From: Lachnospiraceae bacterium
GTDB lineage: Bacteria; Bacillota; Clostridia; Lachnospirales; Lachnospiraceae
Direction: 5' to 3'
Length of the DNA stretch: 64,000 bases
Assembly (NCBI GenBank): GCA_017438775.1
Contig: JAFRUR010000074.1
Location: forward strand, 1 to 64,000
Every line of letters starts with the position of its first letter. Position 1 is the stretch's first letter. This document shows positions 1-7,884 of the stretch, one piece after another. The notes under the pieces are model-generated. The model was given only the letters and a program-made list of their open reading frames with translations. It ran no database searches and was not told where the DNA came from. The position numbers and the translations under genes are program-made.

Positions 1-97
1 ATATCTTGTGTTATAGTAGCCACAACGGAAGACCTCCTTATGTTGTGTGTTGTGTTTGTGGGAAAACTAACTATAACACAAGGATGGCTCTTCCGTT
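1..97. repeat. Interlocked inverted repeats in AT/GT-rich DNA
   Basis: A perfect 12-bp inverted repeat pairs 5-16 with 71-82. A second, 9-bp pair joins 24-32 with 89-97, and the second right arm is followed by a T-rich run. The two pairs interlock (A-B-A'-B'), so they form either alternative hairpins or a pseudoknot-like fold. A third small pair, 21-26 with 42-47, is also present. The stretch is much richer in A and T than the rest of the window. It could be the 3' end and terminator of a gene left of the window, or the end of a mobile element. No coding frame is convincing here. Confidence 0.5.
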
Positions 98-191
98 TTT
101 TTATTTAAGTGCTGTGTAACACATGTATTGTAATCCTACAAAGCAAAAGCGGCCGGCGGTTTTTGGCAAAAACCGGAACAAAAAACAAATA

Positions 192-214
192 CCGGCCCGC
201 ACAGGGCGGGCCGG
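192..214 (-). terminator. Terminator after the DUF3592 gene
   Basis: A perfect 9-bp GC stem (192-200 with 206-214) has a 5-nt loop. Read on the minus strand it is followed by a T-rich stretch. It lies just after the stop codon of the minus-strand gene at 248-658. Confidence 0.75.
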
Positions 215-247
215 ATGCGGTCGAACAGGTGCCGGAATACGGCGCTC

Positions 248-658
248 TTACCGGAAGTTCCGGACGAACGAGATAAAGGAGATGGGCAGCAGGATGATTC
301 CTCCGATCAGCATGAGGATACCCATGATGCCCACGTCGCCGTGGATGTCCGCGGGGTTGGCAGGGTTGTAGTAGATTTTGACGTTCTTGCCCGGATTGTA
401 GGAAGAGGCGTAGGTGTCCAGACGCATGTTGGTATAGGTCTTCCCGTCCACGGTGTAGGTCACGTAGACTTCGTGATCGATTTCGCGGCGGTTGTCGGAA
501 TCATAGCCTTTGTCGATCGTCTCGATTCGCTCGATGGTGGCGGTGGTGGTCTTGAAGCCCTTCGTCTGGAAGAAACTCAGGTAAGCACCGATCGCGATCA
601 GGCCGATGCCCATGACCAGCAGGATGACGGCGGAAAGTCCGCGTCCGGCTTTTCTCAT
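248..658 (-). CDS. DUF3592 domain membrane protein
   Basis: A 136-residue protein with two hydrophobic helices, one near residues 9-28 and one near 108-130. Between them lies a soluble segment of about 75 residues containing VYVTYTVDGKTY and YYNPANP. That layout, with a beta-rich extracytoplasmic domain between two helices and an NPxNP-like motif, is typical of DUF3592 proteins. Their function is not known. The start is supported by GGAGGA a few bases upstream. It stands alone, convergent with whatever lies to the left and divergent from the iron uptake operon. A terminator follows it. Family assignment is by pattern recognition only. Confidence 0.75.
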   Translation of the reverse strand: MRKAGRGLSAVILLVMGIGLIAIGAYLSFFQTKGFKTTTATIERIETIDKGYDSDNRREIDHEVYVTYTVDGKTYTNMRLDTYASSYNPGKNVKIYYNPANPADIHGDVGIMGILMLIGGIILLPISFISFVRNFR

Positions 659-810
659 ATCATATCCTCCTCCGGCGCGGACTGTGTCTTTTCGGATGGC
701 TGCCGCGCTCCGCCACCATTATACCGGATTTCGGACCGGTTGCAAGCATATCTTTCCCGCGTGAATATGGAAGGAAGGATAAACGGCGGGATCGTATGAC
801 GAAAGGGGGA

Positions 811-839
811 TTGACACCGTCAGTTAGTCGTGCTAAACT
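811..839 (+). promoter_or_regulatory. Promoter of the feo operon
   Basis: TTGACA at 811-816 and TAAACT at 834-839 are separated by exactly 17 bp, in the upstream region of feoA. No gene occupies 659-935, which otherwise holds only this control region and a GC-rich hairpin-prone leader. Confidence 0.75.
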
Positions 840-862
840 TTCCTGTGGTTAGAAACTTCTAA
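824..862 (+). promoter_or_regulatory. Two TTAG/CTAA operators at the feo promoter
   Basis: Two inverted repeats with TTAG and CTAA ends overlap and follow the -10 box: TTAG-N5-CTAA at 824-836 and TTAGAA-N2-TTCTAA at 849-862 (the latter is a 7-bp perfect dyad at 848-863). TTAG..CTAA dyads resemble DtxR/IdeR-type metalloregulator sites, which fits iron control of feo genes. The regulator is not in the window, so this is inference from position and symmetry. Confidence 0.5.
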
Positions 863-935
863 CTGTTTGCCCGGCGGCCCGGCCGCCATTTCGTTTCCGG
901 ATTGGTTAGTCGATGCTATCCGGAGGGAGGAGAGA

Positions 936-1148
936 ATGATGCCTCTGATGCTGGCAAGTCCCGGAGAGACCTGCACCATCCGCCGCGTGGGCGGAAGCGA
1001 GCAGCTGCGGCTGCATATCGAGGAGATGGGTTTCGTGCCCGGCTCCGAAGTGACGGTGGTCAATTCCATGGGAGGGAATCTGATCGTAAACGTCAAGAAC
1101 ACGCGCATTGCGCTCAGCCGCGAGATGGCTGGGAAGATCTTTATTTAA
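936..1148 (+). CDS. feoA: FeoA ferrous iron transport protein
   Basis: A 70-residue SH3-like FeoA protein. FeoA proteins are small cytoplasmic partners of the FeoB iron(II) channel and probably modulate its activity. The family pattern is visible: an early LMLASPGETCTI strand, the EEMGFVPGSEVTVV segment, and the C-terminal strand ending in IALSREMAGKIFI. The start at 936 is preferred because GGAGGGAGGAG lies directly upstream; an in-frame start at 867 would add a sequence not seen in the family. It is first in the operon feoA-feoA-feoB, with 15 nt to the next gene. Iron control is suggested by the operators upstream. Confidence 0.88.
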   Translation: MMPLMLASPGETCTIRRVGGSEQLRLHIEEMGFVPGSEVTVVNSMGGNLIVNVKNTRIALSREMAGKIFI

Positions 1149-1163
1149 AAGAGGAGGAACACG

Positions 1164-1382
1164 ATGACGCTGCGGGAAGCATCCATCGGCTCCACGGTCA
1201 AGGTCGTGAAGCTGACCGGCACCGGCGCGGTCAAACGCCGGATCATGGACATGGGGATCACCAAGGGAGTGGAGATCTATGTGCGCAAGGTGGCGCCGCT
1301 GGGAGATCCGGTGGAAGTCACGGTGCGCGGGTATGAGCTGTCTCTGCGCAAGGCCGATGCGCAGATGGTCGAGGTGGAATAA
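1164..1382 (+). CDS. feoA: Second FeoA protein
   Basis: A 72-residue FeoA paralogue. It shows the SIGSTVKVVKLTG start, the RRIMDMGITKGVEIYVRKVAP core and the C-terminal LSLRKADAQMVEVE strand of the family. Two adjacent FeoA proteins before FeoB are common in Clostridia. They diverge clearly in sequence, so they probably do not do the same thing. The ribosome binding site AGAGGAGG precedes the ATG. The gene is followed by a hairpin with five T residues and then feoB. Confidence 0.88.
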   Translation: MTLREASIGSTVKVVKLTGTGAVKRRIMDMGITKGVEIYVRKVAPLGDPVEVTVRGYELSLRKADAQMVEVE

Positions 1383-1412
1383 GGCCCCTCGCCGCGGCGG
1401 GAGGCCGTTTTT
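1383..1412 (+). terminator. Hairpin with T run between feoA and feoB
   Basis: A GC-rich stem of about 12 bp with two imperfect pairs begins directly after the feoA stop and ends in five T residues. It may partly terminate transcription, so that small FeoA proteins are made in excess over FeoB. The remaining bases to feoB at 1560 show no gene. Confidence 0.5.
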
Positions 1413-1559
1413 CCGGCATAAAGGTTAGCTGGAACAAACCATCGGCTTCCCCTGCCCATGAGGACAAAACGCGGCAGACGCCGGCTCCGCATATGCGCGG
1501 ACCGGAGCGGACCTGTCCGGGAAAACGATACGAACAAAAAAAGAAGAGAGGATACAGAT

Positions 1560-4007
1560 ATGGCGATCAAGATCGCGCTGGCCGGCAACCCCAACAGCGG
1601 AAAGACGACGCTGTTCAACGCCCTGACGGGTGCGAACCAGTTCGTCGGCAACTGGCCCGGCGTCACGGTGGAGAAAAAAGAAGGAAAACTCAAGGGACAT
1701 GCGGACGTGGTCCTGACGGACCTGCCCGGAATCTACTCGCTGTCCCCCTACACGCTGGAAGAGGTCGTGGCGCGCAACTACATTCTGAATGAAAAACCCG
1801 ATGCGATCCTGAACATCGTGGACGGCACCAACCTGGAGCGCAACCTCTATCTGAGCACGCAGCTGCTGGAACTGGGCATCCCCGTGGTGATGGCCGTCAA
1901 CATGGCCGATGTCCTGGAGAAGAACGGCGACGTCGTGGACCTCGGGCGCCTGAAGAAAGAGATGGGCTGCGAAGCCGTGCAAATCTCCGCTCTGAAGGGC
2001 ACGGGCGTGCAGGAAGCGGCGGACCTCGTCGTGAAGCTCGCGAAGGCCGGGGCGGCGCAGAAGGCCGTGCACCGCTACAGCGAAAAGATCAAGACCGCTC
2101 TGAGCGCGATCGAAAACCGGCTCGGGGAAGTGCCCGCGGATCTGCGCCGCTTCTACGCCATCAAGGTTTTTGAACGCGACGAGAAGATCCTCGAGAGCCT
2201 GAAGCAGAAGCCCGATGCGGAGCAGATCATTGCCGGGGTGGAAAAAGCCCTGGACGACGATGCGGAGAGCATCATCGCCAACGAGCGCTACAACTACATC
2301 ACCGGCATGATCCATGACTGCCTGGTGAAGAAGAGCGCGGGCAAAGAGTCGATCTCCGACAAGATCGACAAGGTGGTCACGAACCGCATCCTGGCCCTTC
2401 CGATCTTCGCCCTGATCATGTTCATCGTGTACTACGTGTCTGTCACCACGGTGGGCTCCTGGGCGACCGACTGGGCCAACGACGGCGTCTTCGGCGACGG
2501 CTGGCATCTGACCGGCGCCAAAGCGTATGAGGAAGTCGACGAAGAGTACGGCGGCGCGATGGATATCATCGGCGCCTACGCGGACGAGTACGGCAGCGAA
2601 GAACTGGCGGCCCTCCTGGACGACGAAGCTGAAGAATACGACGGCGCGGCGGCCGTGGAAGCGGTCCGCGGACTGCTGAATGAGGTCCCGAAGGACGCGA
2701 AGGTCACCTTCACCGTGGAGGACGAGGAGACCCTGGAGCCCGAGGAGATCACGGCCGGCTGGGCGGACCTTGACGAGGCTGTCACGACCATGGTGAAGTA
2801 TCAGGGCGAGGCTCCGGACCCCGCCGATTACGGCGTCTGGGTCCCCGGCATCCCGGTCCTGATCGAAGGCCTGCTCGATAAGATCGGCTGCGGCGACGTC
2901 CTCAAGGGCCTGATCCTGGACGGCATCGTGGCCGGCGTCGGCGCGGTGCTCGGCTTCGTGCCCCAGATCCTGATCCTGTTCATTTTCCTGGCGTTCCTCG
3001 AGAACTGCGGCTACATGGCCCGCATCGCCTTCATCATGGACCGCATTTTCCGGCGCTTCGGCCTGTCCGGCAAGAGCTTCATCCCGATCCTGATCGGCAC
3101 GGGCTGCGGCATCCCGGGCATCATGGCCTCGCGCACCATCGAAAACGAGCGCGACCGCCGCATGACCATCATGACGACCACCTTCATCCCCTGCGGCGCG
3201 AAGCTCCCGTTCATCGGCATGGTGGCCGGCGCGATCTTCGGCGGCGCCTGGTGGGTGGCTCCCAGCGCGTACTTCCTGGGCATTGCGGCCATCATCTGCT
3301 CCGGCATCATCCTGAAGAAGACGAAGCTCTTCGCGGGCGATCCGGCGCCTTTCGTCATGGAACTCCCGGCCTACCACTGGCCGACCGTCGGTTCCGTGCT
3401 GCGCAGCATGTGGGAGCGCGGCTGGTCCTTCATTAAGAAGGCCGGTACCATCATCCTGCTTTCCACGATCGTGATCTGGTTCGGCACCTTCTTCGGCTTC
3501 ACGCCGGACGGCTTCCGGATGCTGGCTGAGGACGAGATCGAAATGAGCATCCTGGCAAAGGTCGGCAGCGCCATCGCCTGGATCTTTGCCCCGCTGGGCT
3601 TCGGCACCTGGCAGGCCACCGTGGCCTCCATCACCGGCCTGGTCGCGAAGGAGAACATCGTCGGCACCATGGGCATCGTCTTCGGTACGGGCGAAGGGAC
3701 CACCTGGCAGAACATCGCGGCGCAGTTCACGTCCATCTCCGGCTATGCCTTCCTGGCGTTCAACCTTCTGTGCGCGCCGTGCTTCGCAGCCATGGGTGCC
3801 ATCAAGCGCGAGATGAACAGCCGCAGGTGGTTCTGGATCGCCTTCGGGTACCAGATGATCTTTGCCTGGCTGGTGGGCCTGTGCGTGAACCAGATCGGCG
3901 GAATGTTCACCGGCGCCGGTTTCGGCATCTTCACGGTGATCGCCATCGCCGCTGCGGTCTGCTTCTTCTTCCTCCTGTTCCGTCCGGAGAAGAAGGTGCA
4001 GGGCTGA
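1560..4007 (+). CDS. feoB: FeoB ferrous iron transporter
   Basis: An 815-residue GTPase-gated iron(II) importer of the cytoplasmic membrane. The N-terminal G domain shows the P-loop GNPNSGKTT at residues 9-17, the switch segment FVGNWPGVTVEKKEG, DLPGIYSLSP, and the guanine-specificity motif NMAD. A helical GDI-like domain follows. The membrane domain contains two Gate-type repeats with the conserved GTGCGIPGIMA motif and a CxxM-like motif in LLCAPCFAAMGA. Start 1560 was chosen because the protein then begins MAIKIALAGNPN, as family members do; the longer frame from 1458 adds unrelated residues. Between the first and second membrane segments there is an acidic insert of roughly 110 residues (nucleotides about 2520-2840). 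Confidence 0.95.
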   Translation: MAIKIALAGNPNSGKTTLFNALTGANQFVGNWPGVTVEKKEGKLKGHADVVLTDLPGIYSLSPYTLEEVVARNYILNEKPDAILNIVDGTNLERNLYLSTQLLELGIPVVMAVNMADVLEKNGDVVDLGRLKKEMGCEAVQISALKGTGVQEAADLVVKLAKAGAAQKAVHRYSEKIKTALSAIENRLGEVPADLRRFYAIKVFERDEKILESLKQKPDAEQIIAGVEKALDDDAESIIANERYNYITGMIHDCLVKKSAGKESISDKIDKVVTNRILALPIFALIMFIVYYVSVTTVGSWATDWANDGVFGDGWHLTGAKAYEEVDEEYGGAMDIIGAYADEYGSEELAALLDDEAEEYDGAAAVEAVRGLLNEVPKDAKVTFTVEDEETLEPEEITAGWADLDEAVTTMVKYQGEAPDPADYGVWVPGIPVLIEGLLDKIGCGDVLKGLILDGIVAGVGAVLGFVPQILILFIFLAFLENCGYMARIAFIMDRIFRRFGLSGKSFIPILIGTGCGIPGIMASRTIENERDRRMTIMTTTFIPCGAKLPFIGMVAGAIFGGAWWVAPSAYFLGIAAIICSGIILKKTKLFAGDPAPFVMELPAYHWPTVGSVLRSMWERGWSFIKKAGTIILLSTIVIWFGTFFGFTPDGFRMLAEDEIEMSILAKVGSAIAWIFAPLGFGTWQATVASITGLVAKENIVGTMGIVFGTGEGTTWQNIAAQFTSISGYAFLAFNLLCAPCFAAMGAIKREMNSRRWFWIAFGYQMIFAWLVGLCVNQIGGMFTGAGFGIFTVIAIAAAVCFFFLLFRPEKKVQG

Positions 4008-4132
4008 GAACGGACACAGCGTCCGGCATCTGTCTGAGACGAGCGCTCCTCAAGGCGCGCCCTCGGCAGGGCCGTGCGGACATCTGGGAACTGCAGGTTT
4101 CTGTGGTCAGCCCGGACCGTATGTGATATGAT

Positions 4133-4170
4133 GTTCCGGGAAGCTCCTTCGGGTGCTTCCCGGAACTTTT
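4133..4170 (+). terminator. Terminator after feoB
   Basis: A perfect 12-bp stem (4133-4144 with 4155-4166), a 10-nt loop and four T residues. It lies 20 bases before the next start codon, so it can also act as an attenuator for the small gene at 4191. The rest of 4008-4190 shows no gene. Confidence 0.8.
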
Positions 4171-4190
4171 GAGAAAGAGAGGAGAGGCGT

Positions 4191-4445
4191 ATGGCCTGGA
4201 TCGCCGCCAATGCGGGAAACATCATCGTGACCGCCGTGCTGGTGCTCGTCGTGGGCCTGGTCGTGCGCGGAATGATCCGCGACCGGCTGGCCGGAAGGCA
4301 TATCTGCGGCGGGGACTGCGGAAACTGCGGCTCGGCCTGCAGCTATCCGAATCCCGAAGCCCGGGCCGCGGCCCTGGACAAAGACGTGAAGCTGCACGAG
4401 AAGCGGTTCGCGGAGTTTCAGAAAAAACGGAAAAAAGGCACCTGA
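4191..4445 (+). CDS. FeoB-associated Cys-rich membrane protein
   Basis: An 84-residue protein with one N-terminal transmembrane helix (about residues 9-27), then a short loop with the cysteine cluster CGGDCGNCGSAC, and a basic tail FQKKRKKGT. This matches the FeoB-associated Cys-rich membrane protein family, which is found next to feoB in Firmicutes and may help handle iron at the membrane, though its role is not proven. A GAGAGGAG ribosome binding site precedes the ATG. It follows feoB after a strong hairpin, so it may be transcribed both by read-through and separately. Confidence 0.85.
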   Translation: MAWIAANAGNIIVTAVLVLVVGLVVRGMIRDRLAGRHICGGDCGNCGSACSYPNPEARAAALDKDVKLHEKRFAEFQKKRKKGT

Positions 4446-4480
4446 GAGGCGGGGCGGAAGGCGCCCGGCCTCTTTCTGTT
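4446..4480 (+). terminator. Terminator after the feo region
   Basis: A 10-bp stem with one mismatch (starting GAGGCGGGGC at 4446) followed by a T-rich segment, immediately after the stop codon. Confidence 0.65.
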
Positions 4481-4492
4481 TTGCGAAAAATG

Positions 4493-4501
4493 TGCTATAC
4501 T
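4493..4501 (+). promoter_or_regulatory. Extended -10 promoter for the M3 peptidase gene
   Basis: TGC followed by TATACT at 4496-4501 is an extended -10 element. No good -35 box is present, as expected for this class. The leader to 4652 is GC-rich and holds possible hairpins but no gene. Confidence 0.5.
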
Positions 4502-4652
4502 GTGTGCGGCCGCGCTTCGGGGGGAGAAACCTTCCCCGGTGCGGGAAAGGCCGCGGCAGCGGCGCGCGGGAAAACCCGCCCTGTGAAAAAACCACGGCGC
4601 GTCCGGTGACCGTCGGCCGGGCGCGGCATCAATGAAAAATAAGGAGAGACGC

Positions 4653-6353
4653 ATGGAAAACTGGAAATTCAGCGAAATCAGGTATGTCCGCCCGAATGCG
4701 GAGGAGGTCACGGCAAAGCTGCGCGGCTTCCGCGACAGCATCGCCGGCGCAAAGGACGGGCAGGAAGTGGTGGACTGCATCCTCGCCATGGAGAAGGAAC
4801 TTGCGCCCTTCAACGACATGATCTCTTACGCGTACATTCAGAACACCCTGAACACGCAGGACGAATTCTACGAGAAGGAAGTGGCCTGGATCGACGAGGC
4901 CATGCCCGTCATGCAGCCGGAATTCCTGGCCGTTTCCGCCGCAGTGGAGGCGAGCCCCTTCCGCCCCTATGTGGAGGAAAAACTGGGTCACCAGTATTTC
5001 GTGCAGTCCGAGCTGCAGAAAAAGAGTTTCTGCGAGGCCAACATCCCGCTGATGCAGCGCGAGGCGGAGCTGACCACGGAGTACCAGAAGCTGATGGCCG
5101 GCTGCGCGATCGAGTTCCAGGGCCAGACCCTCAACCTCTACGGCATCCAGAAGTACTTTGAGCACGAGGACCGCGCGGTGCGCCGCGAGGCCGTCCGCCT
5201 CTATTCGGAGTTCTACGCGGGGCTGGAAGGGCGCCTGGAGGAGATCTGGGACGAGCTCATCCACCTGCGCGATCAGATGGGCAAGAACCTGGGCTTCGAA
5301 AACTTCATCCCGCTGGGATATCTGCGCCAGGGCCGCACGGACTACGGCGTGGAGGACGTGGCTTCCTTCCGCGAGCAGGTGCGGCGCGAGCTCGTTCCGC
5401 TGTGCCAGGAGCTTTACGAGGCGCAGGCGAAGCGCCTGGGTCTTGACGCCGTCTCCTTCTGCGACGAAAAGCGCGTCTTCCCGGACGGCAATGCGACGCC
5501 CGCCGGCGACGATGACTTCATGATCGAACAGGCTCGCAGAATGTACCACGCGATGAGCCCCGAGACCGCGGAGTTCATCGACTTCATGATCGGCCACGAG
5601 CTGATGGACCTCAAGAACAAGCCCGGCAAGGCGTCCACCGGCTACTGCACGGCCCTGCCCGGCCTTGAGGCGCCCTACGTGTTCTCCTGCTTCAACCAGA
5701 CCATCTTCGACATGCAGGTGCTCACGCACGAGCTGGGCCACGCCTTCGCGTTCTACCGCGCGATGCGCCATCAGCCTCTCCAGGACTACGCCAACACCAC
5801 CACGGATATCGCGGAGATCCACTCCATGAGCATGGAGCAGTTCGCCTATCCGTACGCGGAGCAGTTCTTCGGCGATGACGCGGACAAGTTCCGCTTCGCC
5901 CACCTGCAGGAAGCCATCACCTTCGTGCCCTTCGGCGTGGCCGTGGACGAGTATCAGCACATTTGCTACGCGAATCCGGACCTGACCCCGAAGGAGCGCA
6001 CGCTGGAGTGGAAGAAACTGGAAGAGAAGTATATGCCCTGGCGCCGCTATGACGGAGATGAGTTCTTCGGCCGCGGCGGCTGGTGGTATCACAAACTCCA
6101 CATTTTCCTGTATCCGTTCTACTACATCAACTACACGCTGACCACGATGGGGGCGATGGAGTTCCGCAAGAAGCATCTGGAGGATCCGGAGAACGCCTGG
6201 AAGGACTATCTGACCCTCTGCGACGTGGGCAGCAGCAAGTCCTATCTGGAGACCCTGGCCGCGGCGCATCTGACCAGCCCGTTCACGGAGGGCATGGTCG
6301 CGCGGGTGATCGCTCCGGTGAAAAAGACGCTCGAGGAACAGATGCAGAAATAA
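4653..6353 (+). CDS. M3 family oligoendopeptidase
   Basis: A 566-residue zinc metallopeptidase of the M3 (PepF/thimet oligopeptidase-like) family, which degrades short peptides in the cytoplasm. The zinc-binding motif HELGH is at residues 359-363, inside VLTHELGHAFAFY, and the third ligand probably lies in TTDIAEIHSMSMEQF. The length of about 565 fits the shorter clostridial M3 oligoendopeptidases (TIGR02289 type). Start 4653 is preferred over 4632 because AAGGAGAG is correctly spaced before it and the protein then begins MENWKFSEIRYVRP, a normal family start. It is probably transcribed from the extended -10 promoter at 4493. Confidence 0.92.
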   Translation: MENWKFSEIRYVRPNAEEVTAKLRGFRDSIAGAKDGQEVVDCILAMEKELAPFNDMISYAYIQNTLNTQDEFYEKEVAWIDEAMPVMQPEFLAVSAAVEASPFRPYVEEKLGHQYFVQSELQKKSFCEANIPLMQREAELTTEYQKLMAGCAIEFQGQTLNLYGIQKYFEHEDRAVRREAVRLYSEFYAGLEGRLEEIWDELIHLRDQMGKNLGFENFIPLGYLRQGRTDYGVEDVASFREQVRRELVPLCQELYEAQAKRLGLDAVSFCDEKRVFPDGNATPAGDDDFMIEQARRMYHAMSPETAEFIDFMIGHELMDLKNKPGKASTGYCTALPGLEAPYVFSCFNQTIFDMQVLTHELGHAFAFYRAMRHQPLQDYANTTTDIAEIHSMSMEQFAYPYAEQFFGDDADKFRFAHLQEAITFVPFGVAVDEYQHICYANPDLTPKERTLEWKKLEEKYMPWRRYDGDEFFGRGGWWYHKLHIFLYPFYYINYTLTTMGAMEFRKKHLEDPENAWKDYLTLCDVGSSKSYLETLAAAHLTSPFTEGMVARVIAPVKKTLEEQMQK

Positions 6354-6455
6354 GGGCGTCCGGTTCTGTGCGGACATGGAGCCCGGCGGCGCATGCGGCC
6401 GGGAGGCAGACCGTGCGGCGTCTTCTGCAGCGGACCCTGCCGCGAAAGGAAGCAC

Positions 6456-6638
6456 ATGGACAGAAAGACGAAGCAGCTCCTCAAAAAGAGCGGCACCAAG
6501 AAGCAGCTGCGCGAGGCGATGCAGAAAAAGCGCGTGCGCGGGTTCCTGGGACAGAAGCTGGGGACCGTTTCGCACCGGAGCGCGAAGGCCTACGACCGAA
6601 ACAGGCTGAAGCAGCAGCTGGACCGCGGGGAGGAGTAA
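6456..6638 (+). CDS. Small basic hypothetical protein
   Basis: A 60-residue, very basic protein rich in lysine and arginine, predicted to be helical. I do not recognise its family. It starts MDRKTKQLLKKSG and ends in DRGEE. An AAAGGAAG ribosome binding site lies before the ATG, and the spacing to its neighbours suggests it is transcribed with the peptidase gene. The charge suggests nucleic-acid or ribosome binding, but nothing specific shows this. Codon use is like the neighbours, which supports it being a real gene. Confidence 0.55.
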   Translation: MDRKTKQLLKKSGTKKQLREAMQKKRVRGFLGQKLGTVSHRSAKAYDRNRLKQQLDRGEE

Positions 6639-6751
6639 GCGCCGCGGGATGCGGGAGTCCCGGCTTCCCGGACAGCGGGAAAGACCGGAAGGAAACATGA
6701 CAGACAGCGGACCGGTCCCGCGGGACTGCGCCGCAGACAGGAGGTGCTTTT

Positions 6752-7255
6752 ATGAAAGTGACATCGGCGGAAGCGAACAAGGTTCTGCGCGGACTGGAGG
6801 AAAAAATCGGAGTCCTTCTCGAAAAGGAAGGGAAGAGCTCGGTGTTCAACGCTGCTGTGGGCGAAGACCCGGAGATGCTGCGCCCCGCGTATGATTTCGC
6901 GGCGGTCCAGGAGGAACTGGAGGCGCTGCGCGCACGGGTGCGCGAGGTCCGGCACGCCATCAACGTGTTCAACGCCACGCATGAGCTCCCGGGCTTTCCG
7001 GGCCTCACGGTGGACCGCGCCCTGGTGCTGCTCCCTCAGCTGAACCAGGACAAGGCGCGCTACCGCGGGATGGCGTCCCGTCTGCCGCGCGAGCGCGTGG
7101 AATCCTTTGCGAGCCGCGGGACCATCATCGACTACCAGATCACCAATTACAGCACCGAGGAGGCGCAGGCCGCCTACGAGCGCACCGCGGAAAAACTCTC
7201 CGCCGTGCAGCTGGCACTGGACGCGGTCAACAGCTCGGAGACGTTCGAGATCTGA
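6752..7255 (+). CDS. DIP1984-like (DUF6847) helical protein
   Basis: A 167-residue, mostly helical protein. The pattern resembles the DIP1984/septicolysin-like family (DUF6847): a leading helix ANKVLRGLEEKIGVLLEKEG, a long helix with LRARVREVRHAINVFNATH, and the closing TAEKLSAVQLALDAVNSSETFEI, which recalls the usual LDAxIQxxNWxxEL ending. Function is unknown for the family. AGGAGG lies 8 bases before the ATG. It is followed by more than 600 bases without a clear gene. Confidence 0.6.
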   Translation: MKVTSAEANKVLRGLEEKIGVLLEKEGKSSVFNAAVGEDPEMLRPAYDFAAVQEELEALRARVREVRHAINVFNATHELPGFPGLTVDRALVLLPQLNQDKARYRGMASRLPRERVESFASRGTIIDYQITNYSTEEAQAAYERTAEKLSAVQLALDAVNSSETFEI

Positions 7256-7592
7256 TCTCCTGTGTCCGCGGCGCGTGACAGGGGCTCCGGGTTCGAAGCC
7301 GGGGCTCCTGCGCGGGCCGCGCATTGAAATGGTTTCGTTCGGAATGACTGCGTGCGGCGGCAGGCCGCGCGCTTTCCGGCACGGGACGAGGCAGCGCACT
7401 CCCTCCGGGGAATTCTATGAATTTTGCAGGTCCAAGGTCCTTCGTTATCCTGTTTTTTCTTTCTGTTATCGGTTATTCGTGGATGTTCAGGGTCCTGGAA
7501 AGCAAAGGATGATCAGCGCGCCCGCCCGGGCGAAAACTTCGGCGGCGGAAGTACGGTTATAAGCCGCCACCCCCATATCGGCTTTGGATGAG
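7256..7592 (+). other. Non-coding stretch, possible small RNA
   Basis: No convincing reading frame is present here, yet it ends in a strong terminator at 7593-7616. It contains a U-rich segment near 7450-7480 and a 6-bp stem pairing 7541-7546 with 7563-7568. Such a layout would fit a structured small RNA of up to 200 nt, but I do not recognise a known RNA family. A tRNA-like GGGTTCGAAGCC near 7290 does not fold into a T arm. Confidence 0.3.
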
Positions 7593-7616
7593 CGGCCCGC
7601 GTTGCGGGCCGTTTTT
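7593..7616 (+). terminator. Strong intrinsic terminator
   Basis: A perfect 8-bp stem CGGCCCGC (7593-7600) with GCGGGCCG (7604-7611), a 3-nt loop and five T residues. It ends transcription about 100 bases before the control region of the type VII locus. Confidence 0.85.
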
Positions 7617-7674
7617 CTGTGCGGAAACGTGACCGTGCGGAGGCTTTCCGGCCGTTTAACGGCGCTTCGATTTA

Positions 7675-7772
7675 TGACAAAAGACATAATTCGTTATGAC
7701 AAATACTTAGTCAAACCGATTGACAAACCATTTGTCATTTGCTACTGTTAAGAAAAACGTAAGGTTTTGTCA
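7675..7772 (+). promoter_or_regulatory. Five TGACAAA boxes at the type VII locus promoter
   Basis: TGACAAA occurs on the plus strand at 7675-7681, 7697-7703 and 7721-7727, and inverted as TTTGTCA at 7731-7737 and 7766-7772. The third and fourth boxes make a perfect dyad with a 3-nt centre. The first two lie 22 bp apart, about two helical turns. The cluster surrounds the promoter and sits just upstream of an XRE-type regulator, so autoregulation is likely, though this is inference. Confidence 0.6.
7720..7748 (+). promoter_or_regulatory. Promoter of the type VII locus
   Basis: TTGACA at 7720-7725 and a weak TACTGT at 7743-7748 with 17-bp spacing and a preceding TGC (extended -10). The -35 box is inside the third TGACAAA box, so a bound regulator would block RNA polymerase. 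The leader to 7884 is untranslated. Confidence 0.55.
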
Positions 7773-7884
7773 AGAAAACGTTAAGGAGCCGACGCCCCGC
7801 GCCGGCGCTTTGTGCAGGAGTTTCCGCCGGTGTTTCGCCGGCGGTCAGGAAGGCGGATGCCGCAGGCATTGCCGGGAGGCAGAT

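Noticed and set aside
6083..6700. A plus-strand frame overlapping the end of the M3 peptidase gene
   Set aside because: It lies out of frame with the peptidase and the small basic gene, and its composition is typical of shadow frames.
7285..7310. GGGTTCGAAGCC motif that looks like a tRNA T loop
   Set aside because: The flanking bases do not form the 5-bp T stem, and no acceptor, D or anticodon arms fit around it.
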